Source: Tolypothrix campylonemoides VB511288 | Lineage (GTDB): Bacteria; Cyanobacteriota; Cyanobacteriia; Cyanobacteriales; Nostocaceae | Reading direction: 5' to 3' | Assembly: GCA_000828075.3 (NCBI GenBank) | Contig: JXCB02000044.1 | Span: forward strand, 1 to 38,992 | DNA: 38,992 nt | Shown: piece by piece, positions 8,246 through 15,488 of the stretch | Layout of the letters: the number at the start of each line of letters is the position of its first letter | Position numbering within the stretch: position 1 is the first letter of the stretch | Program-made: the position numbers and the translations under genes | Notes under the pieces: generated by a model | What the model was told of the DNA's origin: nothing | The model's input: only the letters and a program-made list of their open reading frames with translations | The model's database searches: none

Positions 8246-8563
8246 TTAATCTGAATAACGTATGGCAACTTCAGCATTCAACCATGCTAAAAATTTATCA
8301 TTAATATTAGTTGGTGATATTTCCGCAATGAAGTTAGTGTAATTAATGTGCTGGCTAATTAATTTTTCAATCTCATGGCGATAACCTGCTTGAGTTTTGA
8401 CAATTAGCACTACTTCTGGCTCTTCTGTAATTTCTCCTTGCCATATATAAGCGCAGGTAATCGGAAACCAATTGACGCAAACAGCAAGTTTCTCTTCTAA
8501 TAAAGCACGACCGATTTGGCGGGCTTCATCTGTATTATTCAAGGTGATGTAATAAAGTTTCAT
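8246..8563 (-). CDS. cutA: Divalent-cation tolerance protein CutA
   Basis: A 105-residue protein of the normal CutA length. It opens MKLYYITLNNTDEARQIGRA, has the CVNWFPITCAYIWQGEI segment (family pattern CVNxxPxxxSxYxWxG) and EVVLIVKTQAGY, and ends NDKFLAWLNAEV. CutA proteins form very stable cytoplasmic trimers linked to copper or divalent-metal tolerance, although the exact role is unsettled. All core elements are present, so this is one of the few intact housekeeping-type genes in the first 10 kb. It is flanked by a transporter fragment and an IS630 end, so no operon context is left. Confidence 0.92.
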   Translation of the reverse strand: MKLYYITLNNTDEARQIGRALLEEKLAVCVNWFPITCAYIWQGEITEEPEVVLIVKTQAGYRHEIEKLISQHINYTNFIAEISPTNINDKFLAWLNAEVAIRYSD

Positions 8564-8608
8564 GGTAAATTTTTGATAAATTTTAAAAGTTCTACTTAAT
8601 TTAGATTA

Positions 8609-8864
8609 TAGGACTCCTATTTGAATTTTGAAAAAGAGTACGAGAGAATACGCATGGGTATATATGTCTGAAAGCAAACAATGATGAATCAGCATTTACA
8701 AACCGCGACGGTCCCAGAGCAAATCACCCAACAGGCGATCGCAGAACTACAAGAATTTATCGCTCTTCGTCCAGAAGCTCGTGAGGTAAGGAAAGCGTTG
8801 GCAGTGAAGCTGGTTTATCAAGGCTACTTGTACGAGGAAATTCAAACAATTTTAGATGTATCAC
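8609..8864 (+). mobile_element. Left part of an IS630 element with transposase start
   Basis: The end TAGGACTCCTATTTGAATTTT begins at 8609 after a TA, matching the IS630 copy at 32899. The transposase start at 8681 (MMNQHLQTATVPEQITQQAI) parallels the frame at 32971, and homology continues through AVKLVYQGYLYEEIQTILDV to about 8864. There the sequence changes to the Tn7-like remnant. No right end is found, so the element was lost by a deletion or recombination whose other side is the Tn7-like DNA. Confidence 0.75.
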
Positions 8865-8921
8865 TAAAAACCATTTCTGGGGCAATGGACTTGTCCGCCA
8901 GCAGAAGAACAGGCCCAACTT

Positions 8922-10727
8922 TTGGGTTGCTACTACCGGATTCGTTCTGACGCAGAAATTGATTGGATTAAGTATAGAAATCTTCAGTTTCTGAAAAGCT
9001 ATACCGAACAAAAATACCAAATCCGAAGCGAAATAGCCTCTTTTATTAAAAGTCTAGTATCATCTCAACCCGGAATTACTTATCTCAAGCTACTCCAATA
9101 CCAAAATATCAGCCCAGACGATATCAACGCTTTATTAGCTACTGAAGAATTGTACATTGACTTGAGCCCGGCTCCTCTTGCCGAACCAGAACAAGTACAT
9201 ATATTTCGCAATCAAGAAATGGCTCTTACTCATACCCTAACGAGCGTTTCTCAAAACTTAACAGTGGCTAATTCCTTACAAATTATTGATGTAGCTGTTG
9301 GGACTTCTTTTTGCTGGGATGGTCAACCGCTAACAGTGCTACACAATGGAGAAAGTAAAATTGTACTGCGCTCATCTAATTCTCTGATTCATTTAACACA
9401 TTCGGAATTTGATCTATTAGTGCGGCGAGGTGAAATTTTTGGTCTGAAAGTTCCTGAACAAATAGGAATTCACCCAGAAGCAATAGAGCGTTTCCTCAAA
9501 GCTAGCCCAGAAGCTTTAGCAGAAGCTAATAACCGCTATCAAATCATTGAACCTTATCTACATGGACAGAAGCGAGAAAATGAAACGGTTCCCTTGCGGA
9601 CTATTAGGAATTGGAAAGCAAAATTTCAAGCCGCTGAACAAAAATATTGTTGGGGTTACATTGGGTTAATAGATAATCATGCTGCTAAAGGTAATCGTCT
9701 TCCGAAAATATCACCCCTAACTTGGGAATTTATTGATGAAATTATCGAATCACATTATGAGACTCTTAAGCAACGTGGAAAACTAGCAGTCTATGGAGTA
9801 TTAAGCCAAGAATGGGAGAAAGCTGGCCGAATTGAACACCTACCCAGTTATGTCACTTTTTCTTCTAGAATTAAACAGCGTTCTGGCTATCAACAGACCA
9901 AAAAACGGCTCGGTTCTCGTGCTGCTTATCAAAAATCAAACTTTTACTGGGAATTAGAATTTACCACACCTCGCCATGGTGATCGTCCTTTTGAAATTTG
10001 TCATATCGACCATACCCAACTAGATATTGAATTAGTTTGTTCCCGAACAGGTCGGACTTTGGGCAGACCTTGGGCTACATTGTTAATTGATGCCACGAGC
10101 AGGCGTATCCTTGCTATCTACCTCACATTTGATGAACCGTCATACCGCTCCTGCATGATGGTACTGCGAATTTGTGTTCAACGCTTTTCTCGTTTCCCAG
10201 AAACGATTGTAGTAGATGGCGGAGTGGAATTTGGTAGCACTTATTTTGAAACACTTTTAGCTGCTTTTGGATGTAATAAAAAGCAACGACCTGCTGCCAA
10301 AGCCAGGTTTGGGTCAGTAATTGAACGTATTTTCGGAACTACTAATACTGAGTTTTTTTATAACCTCAAAGGCAACACCCAAATTACTAAAAATGTTCGG
10401 ATTGTGACGAAGTCAAATAATCCAAAAGGTCAAGCAGTTTGGACATTAGATGAACTCTATGCATATTTTTGTGCTTATAGTTATGAGTTCTATGACTCTA
10501 AGGAACATCCGGCACTCTTACAAAGCCCACAAACAATTAAAAAAGCTTTAGTCTTTTTGATAAATAAATTTAGTAATGGTGATGTTTTGGCTTTCGAGCA
10601 GTTAATCAAACTATCCCAATCAGAAATAACTCAATGGTATTCAGGTACAACAATTCCTACACTCGATAAACTTTTGAGAATTTGTTATCAACTAAAAATT
10701 TCTCTTAGCGAGTTCCAACAAAGCTGA
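8922..10727 (+). CDS. tnsB: Tn7-like TnsA(C-term)-TnsB transposase fused to TniQ/TnsD tail (remnant)
   Basis: This 601-codon frame has three parts. Residues 1-95 (YYRIRSDAEIDWIKYRNLQF, then ISPDDINALLATEELYIDL) resemble the C-terminal domain of TnsA. Residues about 120-525 are a TnsB/Mu-type integrase with the DDE triad at D363 (HIDHTQLD), D432 (VVDGG) and E468 (SVIERIFG), the last pair 36 apart. After HPALLQSP at about residue 525 the sequence switches to a TniQ/TnsD-like segment (TIPTLDKLLRICYQLKISL). A TnsB-TniQ junction implies deletion of the TnsB tail, all of tnsC and most of tniQ/tnsD. The 5' side is also cut: the open frame extends to about 8868 with no ATG, and TTG at 8922 is only a formal start. 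Transposase function is very unlikely without TnsC and the TnsB tail. Confidence 0.75.
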   Translation: MGCYYRIRSDAEIDWIKYRNLQFLKSYTEQKYQIRSEIASFIKSLVSSQPGITYLKLLQYQNISPDDINALLATEELYIDLSPAPLAEPEQVHIFRNQEMALTHTLTSVSQNLTVANSLQIIDVAVGTSFCWDGQPLTVLHNGESKIVLRSSNSLIHLTHSEFDLLVRRGEIFGLKVPEQIGIHPEAIERFLKASPEALAEANNRYQIIEPYLHGQKRENETVPLRTIRNWKAKFQAAEQKYCWGYIGLIDNHAAKGNRLPKISPLTWEFIDEIIESHYETLKQRGKLAVYGVLSQEWEKAGRIEHLPSYVTFSSRIKQRSGYQQTKKRLGSRAAYQKSNFYWELEFTTPRHGDRPFEICHIDHTQLDIELVCSRTGRTLGRPWATLLIDATSRRILAIYLTFDEPSYRSCMMVLRICVQRFSRFPETIVVDGGVEFGSTYFETLLAAFGCNKKQRPAAKARFGSVIERIFGTTNTEFFYNLKGNTQITKNVRIVTKSNNPKGQAVWTLDELYAYFCAYSYEFYDSKEHPALLQSPQTIKKALVFLINKFSNGDVLAFEQLIKLSQSEITQWYSGTTIPTLDKLLRICYQLKISLSEFQQS

Positions 10728-11179
10728 GATTCTAGCGCAACCTAATATTAACCAAGTTGCTTTATGTCTCAGTTCTCGACAAAGACAATCAACAACTACA
10801 TCACAAAGAAATCAAGAACGAATCCGCTCCTTACTCAAAAGTGTGCTTAGTCAAAATGAATATCCTTCACCTTCTGTAAGAGTTGTAGCCCGACGCTATC
10901 ATGTTAGTTGCGCTACTTTCTATCGCTATGCTCCAGATTTATGTCAGGCTATTTCTGCTCGTTACTGGGATTACAAAAAACTTCTTCAACAACAGACTGT
11001 TCAGCGCGGTATTAGTGAAGTCAAACGACTGGCTCCAGAACTTGTTGCACAAGGAATTACTCAAGCGTGTTAAAAATCTTGCTAGCGTTATGACTAATCC
11101 AGAAGCTTTATGGCATGAAGAAGTTCTGGAAACTTTAACTGAGGTACGGCGTTCTCTTGGCGAACTGCCTTCTAGATGA
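10726..11179 (+). pseudogene. TniQ/TnsD C-terminal region, frameshifted
   Basis: One base out of frame with the preceding gene, the reading AEILAQPNINQVALCLSSRQ continues the TniQ-like protein and then gives PSVRVVARRYHVSCATFYRY and LCQAISARYWDYKKLLQQQ. This is the repeated helix-turn-helix found near the C-terminus of large TnsD/TniQ target-selection proteins. At about 11065 a second frameshift leads to KRVKNLASVMTNPEALWHEE and the natural end at 11177-11179. TnsD/TniQ proteins choose the insertion site for Tn7-like and CRISPR-associated transposons. Only the tail is left here. Confidence 0.65.
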
Positions 11180-11551
11180 CGAAAGCAGTGATGCCTCCCT
11201 CGTATATTGAAGCCGAAGTCAAATTAAAGTATATGCTTGCCATTGCGGCAAACTTTTCCTTTAAGTCACACTAGTTTATTATATTTGTAGTCTACTCAAC
11301 TGAAAACCGCTGTATTATCGTTCCACCGACAGCTGCATTTTCAGCCTTTGACAGAATTTGTGTTTACGGAAAAGTGGGGACATACCTCACCCTTGTTGAA
11401 AGGCTAAGACAATTTTAGATTTTAGGTTTTGGATTAAGAATTCATCCAAAACCATGTTACTGACATTAACTATTTAATATTTGGGATTTTTAGATTGAAA
11501 CTCTATATCCCAATGCCAAACAGCAAATCCTATTTATAGAGGAACTTCAAC
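11177..11551 (+). other. Short coupled frame, then gap before GST
   Basis: The stop of the TniQ-like remnant overlaps an ATG (ATGA at 11176-11179) that opens a 32-codon frame, MTKAVMPPSYIEAEVKLKYM and onward, ending at TAG 11273-11275. The overlap hints that a further gene of the Tn7-like operon began here and was truncated. I do not recognise it. The remaining 275 bases hold no gene, only a Shine-Dalgarno-like AGAGGAAC before the GST start. Confidence 0.35.
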
Positions 11552-12223
11552 ATGGCTGACATTAAGATTTATAGTGCAGTTGTTTGTCCTTATGCTCACC
11601 GTACACGCCTAGTACTTCAAGAAAAGGGCATTGATTTCGATTTAATTGAAATTGATTTGCAGAATAAGCCAGAGGGTTTTACAAAAGTTTCTCCCTATGG
11701 GAAAGTACCAGCAATTACACATGGTGAAAGTCCCGTTTGGGAATCGGCTGTAATTAACGAGTATTTAGATGAAGTATTTCCCAATCCACCACTTTTACCT
11801 AATAGTCCAATTGCTAAAGCTCAAGCTCGAATTTGGATCGATTTTGCTAATACGAGATTAGTACCCGCTTTTTCTACTCTCTTACGCAGTACAGATTCTC
11901 AAAAACAAGAAGAAGCCAAACAAGAACTTTACAAACACCTAGAATTTATTGAAACTGAAGCTCTAGGAAAACTCTCTCAAGATGGCCCCTATTGGTTTGG
12001 TGAATCTATCAGTTTGGTTGATTTCACTTTTTACCCTTGGTTTGAGCGCTGACCTGCACTTAAAGAGTATCGCGGTTTCAGCATACCTGGGGAATTTACT
12101 CGTGTAAAACAGTGGAAACACGCTCTTAAAGAACGTCCATCAGTAAAGGCGATCGCTAACTCTAAAGAGTTCTACATTGAGCGATATGCAAGGTTTGCTA
12201 CTCCTACTCCTGTTGCTGCGTAG
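11552..12223 (+). pseudogene. Glutathione S-transferase with one internal UGA
   Basis: The frame starts MADIKIYSAVVCPYAHRTRL, the thioredoxin-fold glutathione-binding domain, followed by GKVPAITHGESPVWESAVIN with the cis-proline and Glu-Ser glutathione contacts. An all-helical C-terminal domain follows. At 12050-12052 a TGA replaces the tryptophan expected in PWFERW. The same frame then continues PALKEYRGFSIPGEFTRVKQ to a stop at 12221-12223, giving 223 residues, normal for the family. Only a single-base change (TGG to TGA) interrupts it. A truncated 166-residue product lacks the last helices, so the gene is probably inactive, or the base could be a sequencing error. RBS: AGAGGAAC, about 10 bases upstream. 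Confidence 0.85.
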
Positions 12224-12375
12224 TAATTATTAATCCGTAATCCTTAATTCGTAATTCTGATGAGTAATTATAAATTACGAAATTTTTATATAATTTTTAA
12301 TTAATGTTAGTTTTATTTATAATTAAAAACAAGAAATTAATTGTAATAATATTAACAGGAAAATTTTATTTATAA

Positions 12376-12654
12376 ATGGCTCAACAATGGCAACGAGGCG
12401 AATACTCAATTAGCACAGATAGCAAGCGGCTAAATTTAATTGTTGTACATAACTTTTTAGCAAATTTATACTTGGCAGCAGGATTACCATTGGAAGTGTT
12501 ACAGCGTTCAATTGATAACTCCTTGGTATTTAGATTATATAAAGGAAAAGAACAAATTCTATTTGCTCGTGTGATTACAGATTATTCCACCTTTGCCTAT
12601 CTTTCTAATGTATTTGTGTTAGTGGGACTTTGTAAAAAACTCGTGCAAAATTAG
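12376..12654 (+). pseudogene. GNAT acetyltransferase, N-terminal fragment
   Basis: The first about 80 residues (GEYSISTDSKRLNLIVVHNF, then ARVITDYSTFAYLSNVFVL) match cyanobacterial GNAT N-acetyltransferases up to the beta strand before the acetyl-CoA loop. The Q/RxxGxG/A acetyl-CoA site should follow, but the protein diverges into VGLCKKLVQN and stops. About 60 residues of the domain are missing. A hybrid fragment of 92 residues could be made but would not bind acetyl-CoA. Confidence 0.7.
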
Positions 12655-12685
12655 GCGATAATGCTTATACAGACTCATGTTTACG

Positions 12686-12928
12686 TCAGCAGAGCGATTG
12701 TGCAGCGTAAAATGAAACATCAAGTTGCGGTACTCTTTGCCCAAGTGCTTTGAGAATTGGTGTAAGTGGTAAGTCAGTTAGCACAGTGGGGATATATGCG
12801 CCTCCAGTACCAGCCACACCGTTGGCGAAGATAATTTTGCGTGTAGTTTCCACCTGCGACACACCGTTTACCTCCAGGTGCAGGCGAAAGAAACTGGTTA
12901 TTTCACAGAAATCTGCTTTGTTGTCCAA
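12686..12928 (-). pseudogene. Internal fragment of a second flavin monooxygenase
   Basis: Residues FFRLHLEVNGVSQVETTRKI and IFANGVAGTGGAYIPTVLTD closely parallel FFRLHLEVDGVPQVETTRKI in the intact monooxygenase at 28139-29602. The DNA is also similar, roughly four of five bases by eye. Homology covers only about 12765-12900; both ends run into unrelated sequence. It therefore marks a lost paralogue of the enzyme about 16 kb away, in the same minus orientation. No activity is possible. Confidence 0.75.
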
Positions 12929-12943
12929 AGAGAAGCGACTTGT

Positions 12944-13717
12944 TTAGCGATCAATCCAACGTCTTACGGTTGACAATTGTGCAGAGAACCATAGCGCACC
13001 TAAAATACTCAAACTACCACAGACAATTAAGGCGTTAGTTGCACCAAACTTGTCTGCTAAAGTTCCCGCAAGCAAATTCCCAAGTATGATGAGGATGGCG
13101 GGGATATAGCTGAGGGTATCGTAGAGAAAACAGTATTTTACCCCTAACGTAGCTATCAAAATCCCACCGATCGCAGGTCCCAATACTAAAGAGGAACTTA
13201 ACATCATGGAATTCAAGGCGATGCCTTCGGGGGGCTACGCCAACGCATTACTCCAATCAGCGCGATCGTCTACGGTTTCGGTGACGATTGTATGGCGCAC
13301 GGGCATATCTAATCCCTTGAGCAAACCATTGAGAACACTCAGTACCAATAGAATTGGAAAGGTAATCCAATTGGTAAAGGTCAGAATTGTTAAGGCCAAG
13401 GAAACGCTAATTCCCAATATTTGCACCAGCATTAACAAGTCACGACGACTCGAGCGATCGGACAATATCCCCGAAAAGGGAATCAGTAATAACGTCGGTA
13501 AAAATTGTACAAACCCTGCAACCCCTAACAACAAAGCAGATTTAGTCAAATCGTATACCAACCAAGGAATAGTTAACTGCTGGGTCATAAATGTCCCAGA
13601 CATTGATAGTAACTGCCCACCAAAAAACAGGCGAAAGTTACGCCAGCGCAAGGCGGGTAAATAGTGGTACGTGATGTTACTGATGCTTTCCCCTAATTGT
13701 CTATGCCAAATTTTCAT
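12944..13717 (-). pseudogene. MFS transporter with internal deletion and in-frame stop
   Basis: The N-terminal part (start ATG 13717) gives WRNFRLFFGGQLLSMSGTFM and GILSDRSSRRDLLML, the loop 2-3 signature of MFS_3/EntS-like exporters. It runs through DMPVRHTIVTETVDDRADWS. At 13217-13240 a 21-base GC-rich repeat is inserted in frame but brings a TAG stop at 13235-13237. The frame then continues LNSMMLSSSLVLGPAIGGIL. After YIPAIL the protein jumps to LLAGTLADKFGATNALIVCG near the C-terminus, so about 150 residues in the middle are deleted. The promoter side faces the dioxygenase gene at 14040, and a palindrome lies 25 bases upstream of the start. Confidence 0.8.
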
Positions 13718-13741
13718 GAGGGAAATTTCATTATGCTCTAC

Positions 13742-13766
13742 TAATAATTAGGTTATCTAATTATTA
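13742..13766. promoter_or_regulatory. Perfect palindrome in divergent promoter region
   Basis: Arms TAATAATTAG (13742-13751) and CTAATTATTA (13757-13766) are exact inverted repeats around GTTAT. The site lies 25 bases upstream of the MFS start and about 270 bases before the dioxygenase, in the only sizeable gap between these divergent genes. Size and symmetry suit an operator for a dimeric regulator. The regulator is not identifiable and no regulator gene lies next to it. Confidence 0.5.
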
Positions 13767-14039
13767 TAGAATAGTCGCAAATTGCTGATCTGTCTGCGCT
13801 AACACTTTTGCCTATTGGGTATTGGCATCGAACACTATAGACAATGGTTTGTCTGCAAAATATAGGAAATTACTATTTAACAACTGCATACTACGATAAA
13901 TCTATTGACATACAGTATAATATTCTCAGTTATGCTCCCAGCATGGGAATATTGCTAGCAGAGATTGGGTAACGGCAAATTCCCTAGGAAATAGGAGAGT
14001 GTGAACACCTCCCAACAGATCAAACTCTGGAGAATCTTA

Positions 14040-15008
14040 ATGGGCTACAAACATATAGAAGTTAAACAAGTAGCTGGTTTCATCGGTGCAGAAATCGGCG
14101 GCGTAGACCTTTCCCGTCCTCTTTCTGACGATCAAGTCCAAGAAATTCGCAAAGCGCTATTAAAGTGGAAAGTTATCTTCTTTCGTAATCAGAACATCGA
14201 TCATGCTGCCCAGGTCGAGTTCACATCTCGTTTTGGCGAAGTAACTTTCGCCCATCCTCTGGGAGAGCCGGAACCAGTTCCCGGATTTCCTCAGATTAAA
14301 CCTGTAGACCGTAAGCTTTATGAACGGCAGTATGGTTTTCGTACTGGCGGTCCCTGGCACACAGATGTAACTGCGGCCATTAACCCACCAGCCGCGTCAG
14401 TTTTACGCGCCGTTAATGTCCCTAGTTTTGGTGGTGATACCCAGTGGAGTAACCTTGTTGCCGCTTATGAAGGACTCTCAGCACCCCTGCGCGCCCTAGC
14501 AGACACATTGAAAGCGGAACATCGCTTCAATGGAGGCGGTTATCAACCCCGCAACGGCAAATTCAACGATCGCATTGCTGTTAATCCCCTAGTTTCTATT
14601 CACCCAGTCGTCAGAGTTCATCCGGAGACTGGTGAACGTGCTTTGTTCGTTAACCCTGGCTTTGTCTCCCGCATTGTGAATGTGTCACCAGAAGAGAGCA
14701 GACTGTTGCTAGAGTTGTTCTTTAACCAAGTCACCAAACCTGCCTATACCACCCGCTTCCGTTGGAACAACGGTGATATTGCCTTCTGGGACAACCGCGC
14801 CACGGTGCATTTAGCTCCGCAAGATTTGGATCATTTGGATGTCGAACGTCTCCTCTATCGCACCACCATCACAGGCGATGTCCCAGTAGGGGTTGATGGT
14901 TCCCGTTCCGAAGTGGTTCACGGTGAAGCTTTCAGTAGTGAAGTACCAAGTGTTTTCAAGCAGAAAGCTGATTCTCAGGAAGCACAACCAGTACTTTCAT
15001 CAAACTGA
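14040..15008 (+). CDS. TauD/TfdA-family 2-oxoglutarate-dependent dioxygenase
   Basis: Fe(II)/2-oxoglutarate dioxygenase of the taurine/alkylsulfate/2,4-D type. Such enzymes hydroxylate a carbon next to sulfonate, sulfate or ether groups so that the group is released. The start MGYKHIEVKQVAGFIGAEIG is family-typical. The iron ligands are H107 and D109 (WHTD) and H257 (ATVHLAP), with RLLYRTT supplying the 2-oxoglutarate arginine. It is 322 residues long, slightly longer than TauD because of a tail after GDVPVG. I chose ATG 14040 (GGAGA 6 bases upstream) over GTG 14001, whose Shine-Dalgarno is only 3 bases away. The lipoprotein remnant and LLM gene downstream point to sulfur or xenobiotic metabolism; the substrate is not deducible. 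Confidence 0.88.
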   Translation: MGYKHIEVKQVAGFIGAEIGGVDLSRPLSDDQVQEIRKALLKWKVIFFRNQNIDHAAQVEFTSRFGEVTFAHPLGEPEPVPGFPQIKPVDRKLYERQYGFRTGGPWHTDVTAAINPPAASVLRAVNVPSFGGDTQWSNLVAAYEGLSAPLRALADTLKAEHRFNGGGYQPRNGKFNDRIAVNPLVSIHPVVRVHPETGERALFVNPGFVSRIVNVSPEESRLLLELFFNQVTKPAYTTRFRWNNGDIAFWDNRATVHLAPQDLDHLDVERLLYRTTITGDVPVGVDGSRSEVVHGEAFSSEVPSVFKQKADSQEAQPVLSSN

Positions 15009-15017
15009 GTTCTGAGC

Positions 15018-15057
15018 CATAAGTGCTGAGTAAATTAAAAACTACTCAGTACTTATG
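15018..15057. repeat. Hairpin after dioxygenase gene
   Basis: CATAAGTGCTGAGTA (15018-15032) and TACTCAGTACTTATG (15043-15057) pair over 15 positions with one G-U wobble. It lies 10 bases after the stop and could end the dioxygenase transcript, but no T-tract follows, so it may equally be a common intergenic repeat. Confidence 0.45.
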
Positions 15058-15149
15058 AACGCAGACATTAACCCTTGTTGCTCTACTAGGGTAACTTGGC
15101 ATGACCAGTTGATCGTATAGCCCTAAATCTGTTATTGTACCTCATAAAC

Positions 15150-15488
15150 CTGCAATACGCTGTATTACTTCGTTCCCAGCGATCGCATCCGTTCTTTTCG
15201 CCAGTTGTACACCAAAGCAGAACTCATCGACTAGTCAAGCAACCAGTCAAGCAGTCAACCAGTTAACTAAGACAGCACGACTCAAAGTCGGGTCTCGAAA
15301 TACTGTCTCTAAAGATATTTTCAAAAAATATGCAATCCTTCTTAGCAACTGTGCAATCAAAAGCAAATGACCCCAACATCCAAAAACTGAATCAATTGGT
15401 TGTCGATCCCCAGTTGAAGGATTATATTAACAACTACTCTTCTTGGGGACGATCGCCCCTGCATTCTAAACATAATACGGAGGGCTAA
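15150..15488 (+). pseudogene. NlpA/MetQ-like ABC substrate-binding lipoprotein, remnant
   Basis: The reading RCITSFPAIASVLFASCTPK has a lipobox-like LFASC. It is followed by a Ser/Thr/Gln linker and ARLKVGSRNTVSKDIF, as in the N-terminus of periplasmic substrate-binding lipoproteins. After a frame break near 15330 the C-terminus appears as VQSKANDPNIQKLNQLVVDP and QLKDYINNYS, typical of the NlpA/MetQ family. About 150 central residues are missing and the start codon is no longer evident. The stop TAATG overlaps the start of the next gene (15488), so the pair was once translationally coupled. This suggests import of a sulfur compound in the original operon. Confidence 0.65.

Noticed and set aside
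13206-13664. 152-codon plus-strand frame
   Set aside because: It is antisense to the MFS pseudogene, whose minus-strand reading has clear transporter motifs.
13900-13930. TTGACA ... TATAAT promoter before the dioxygenase
   Set aside because: The two hexamers are only about 5 bases apart, far too close for a sigma-70-type promoter.
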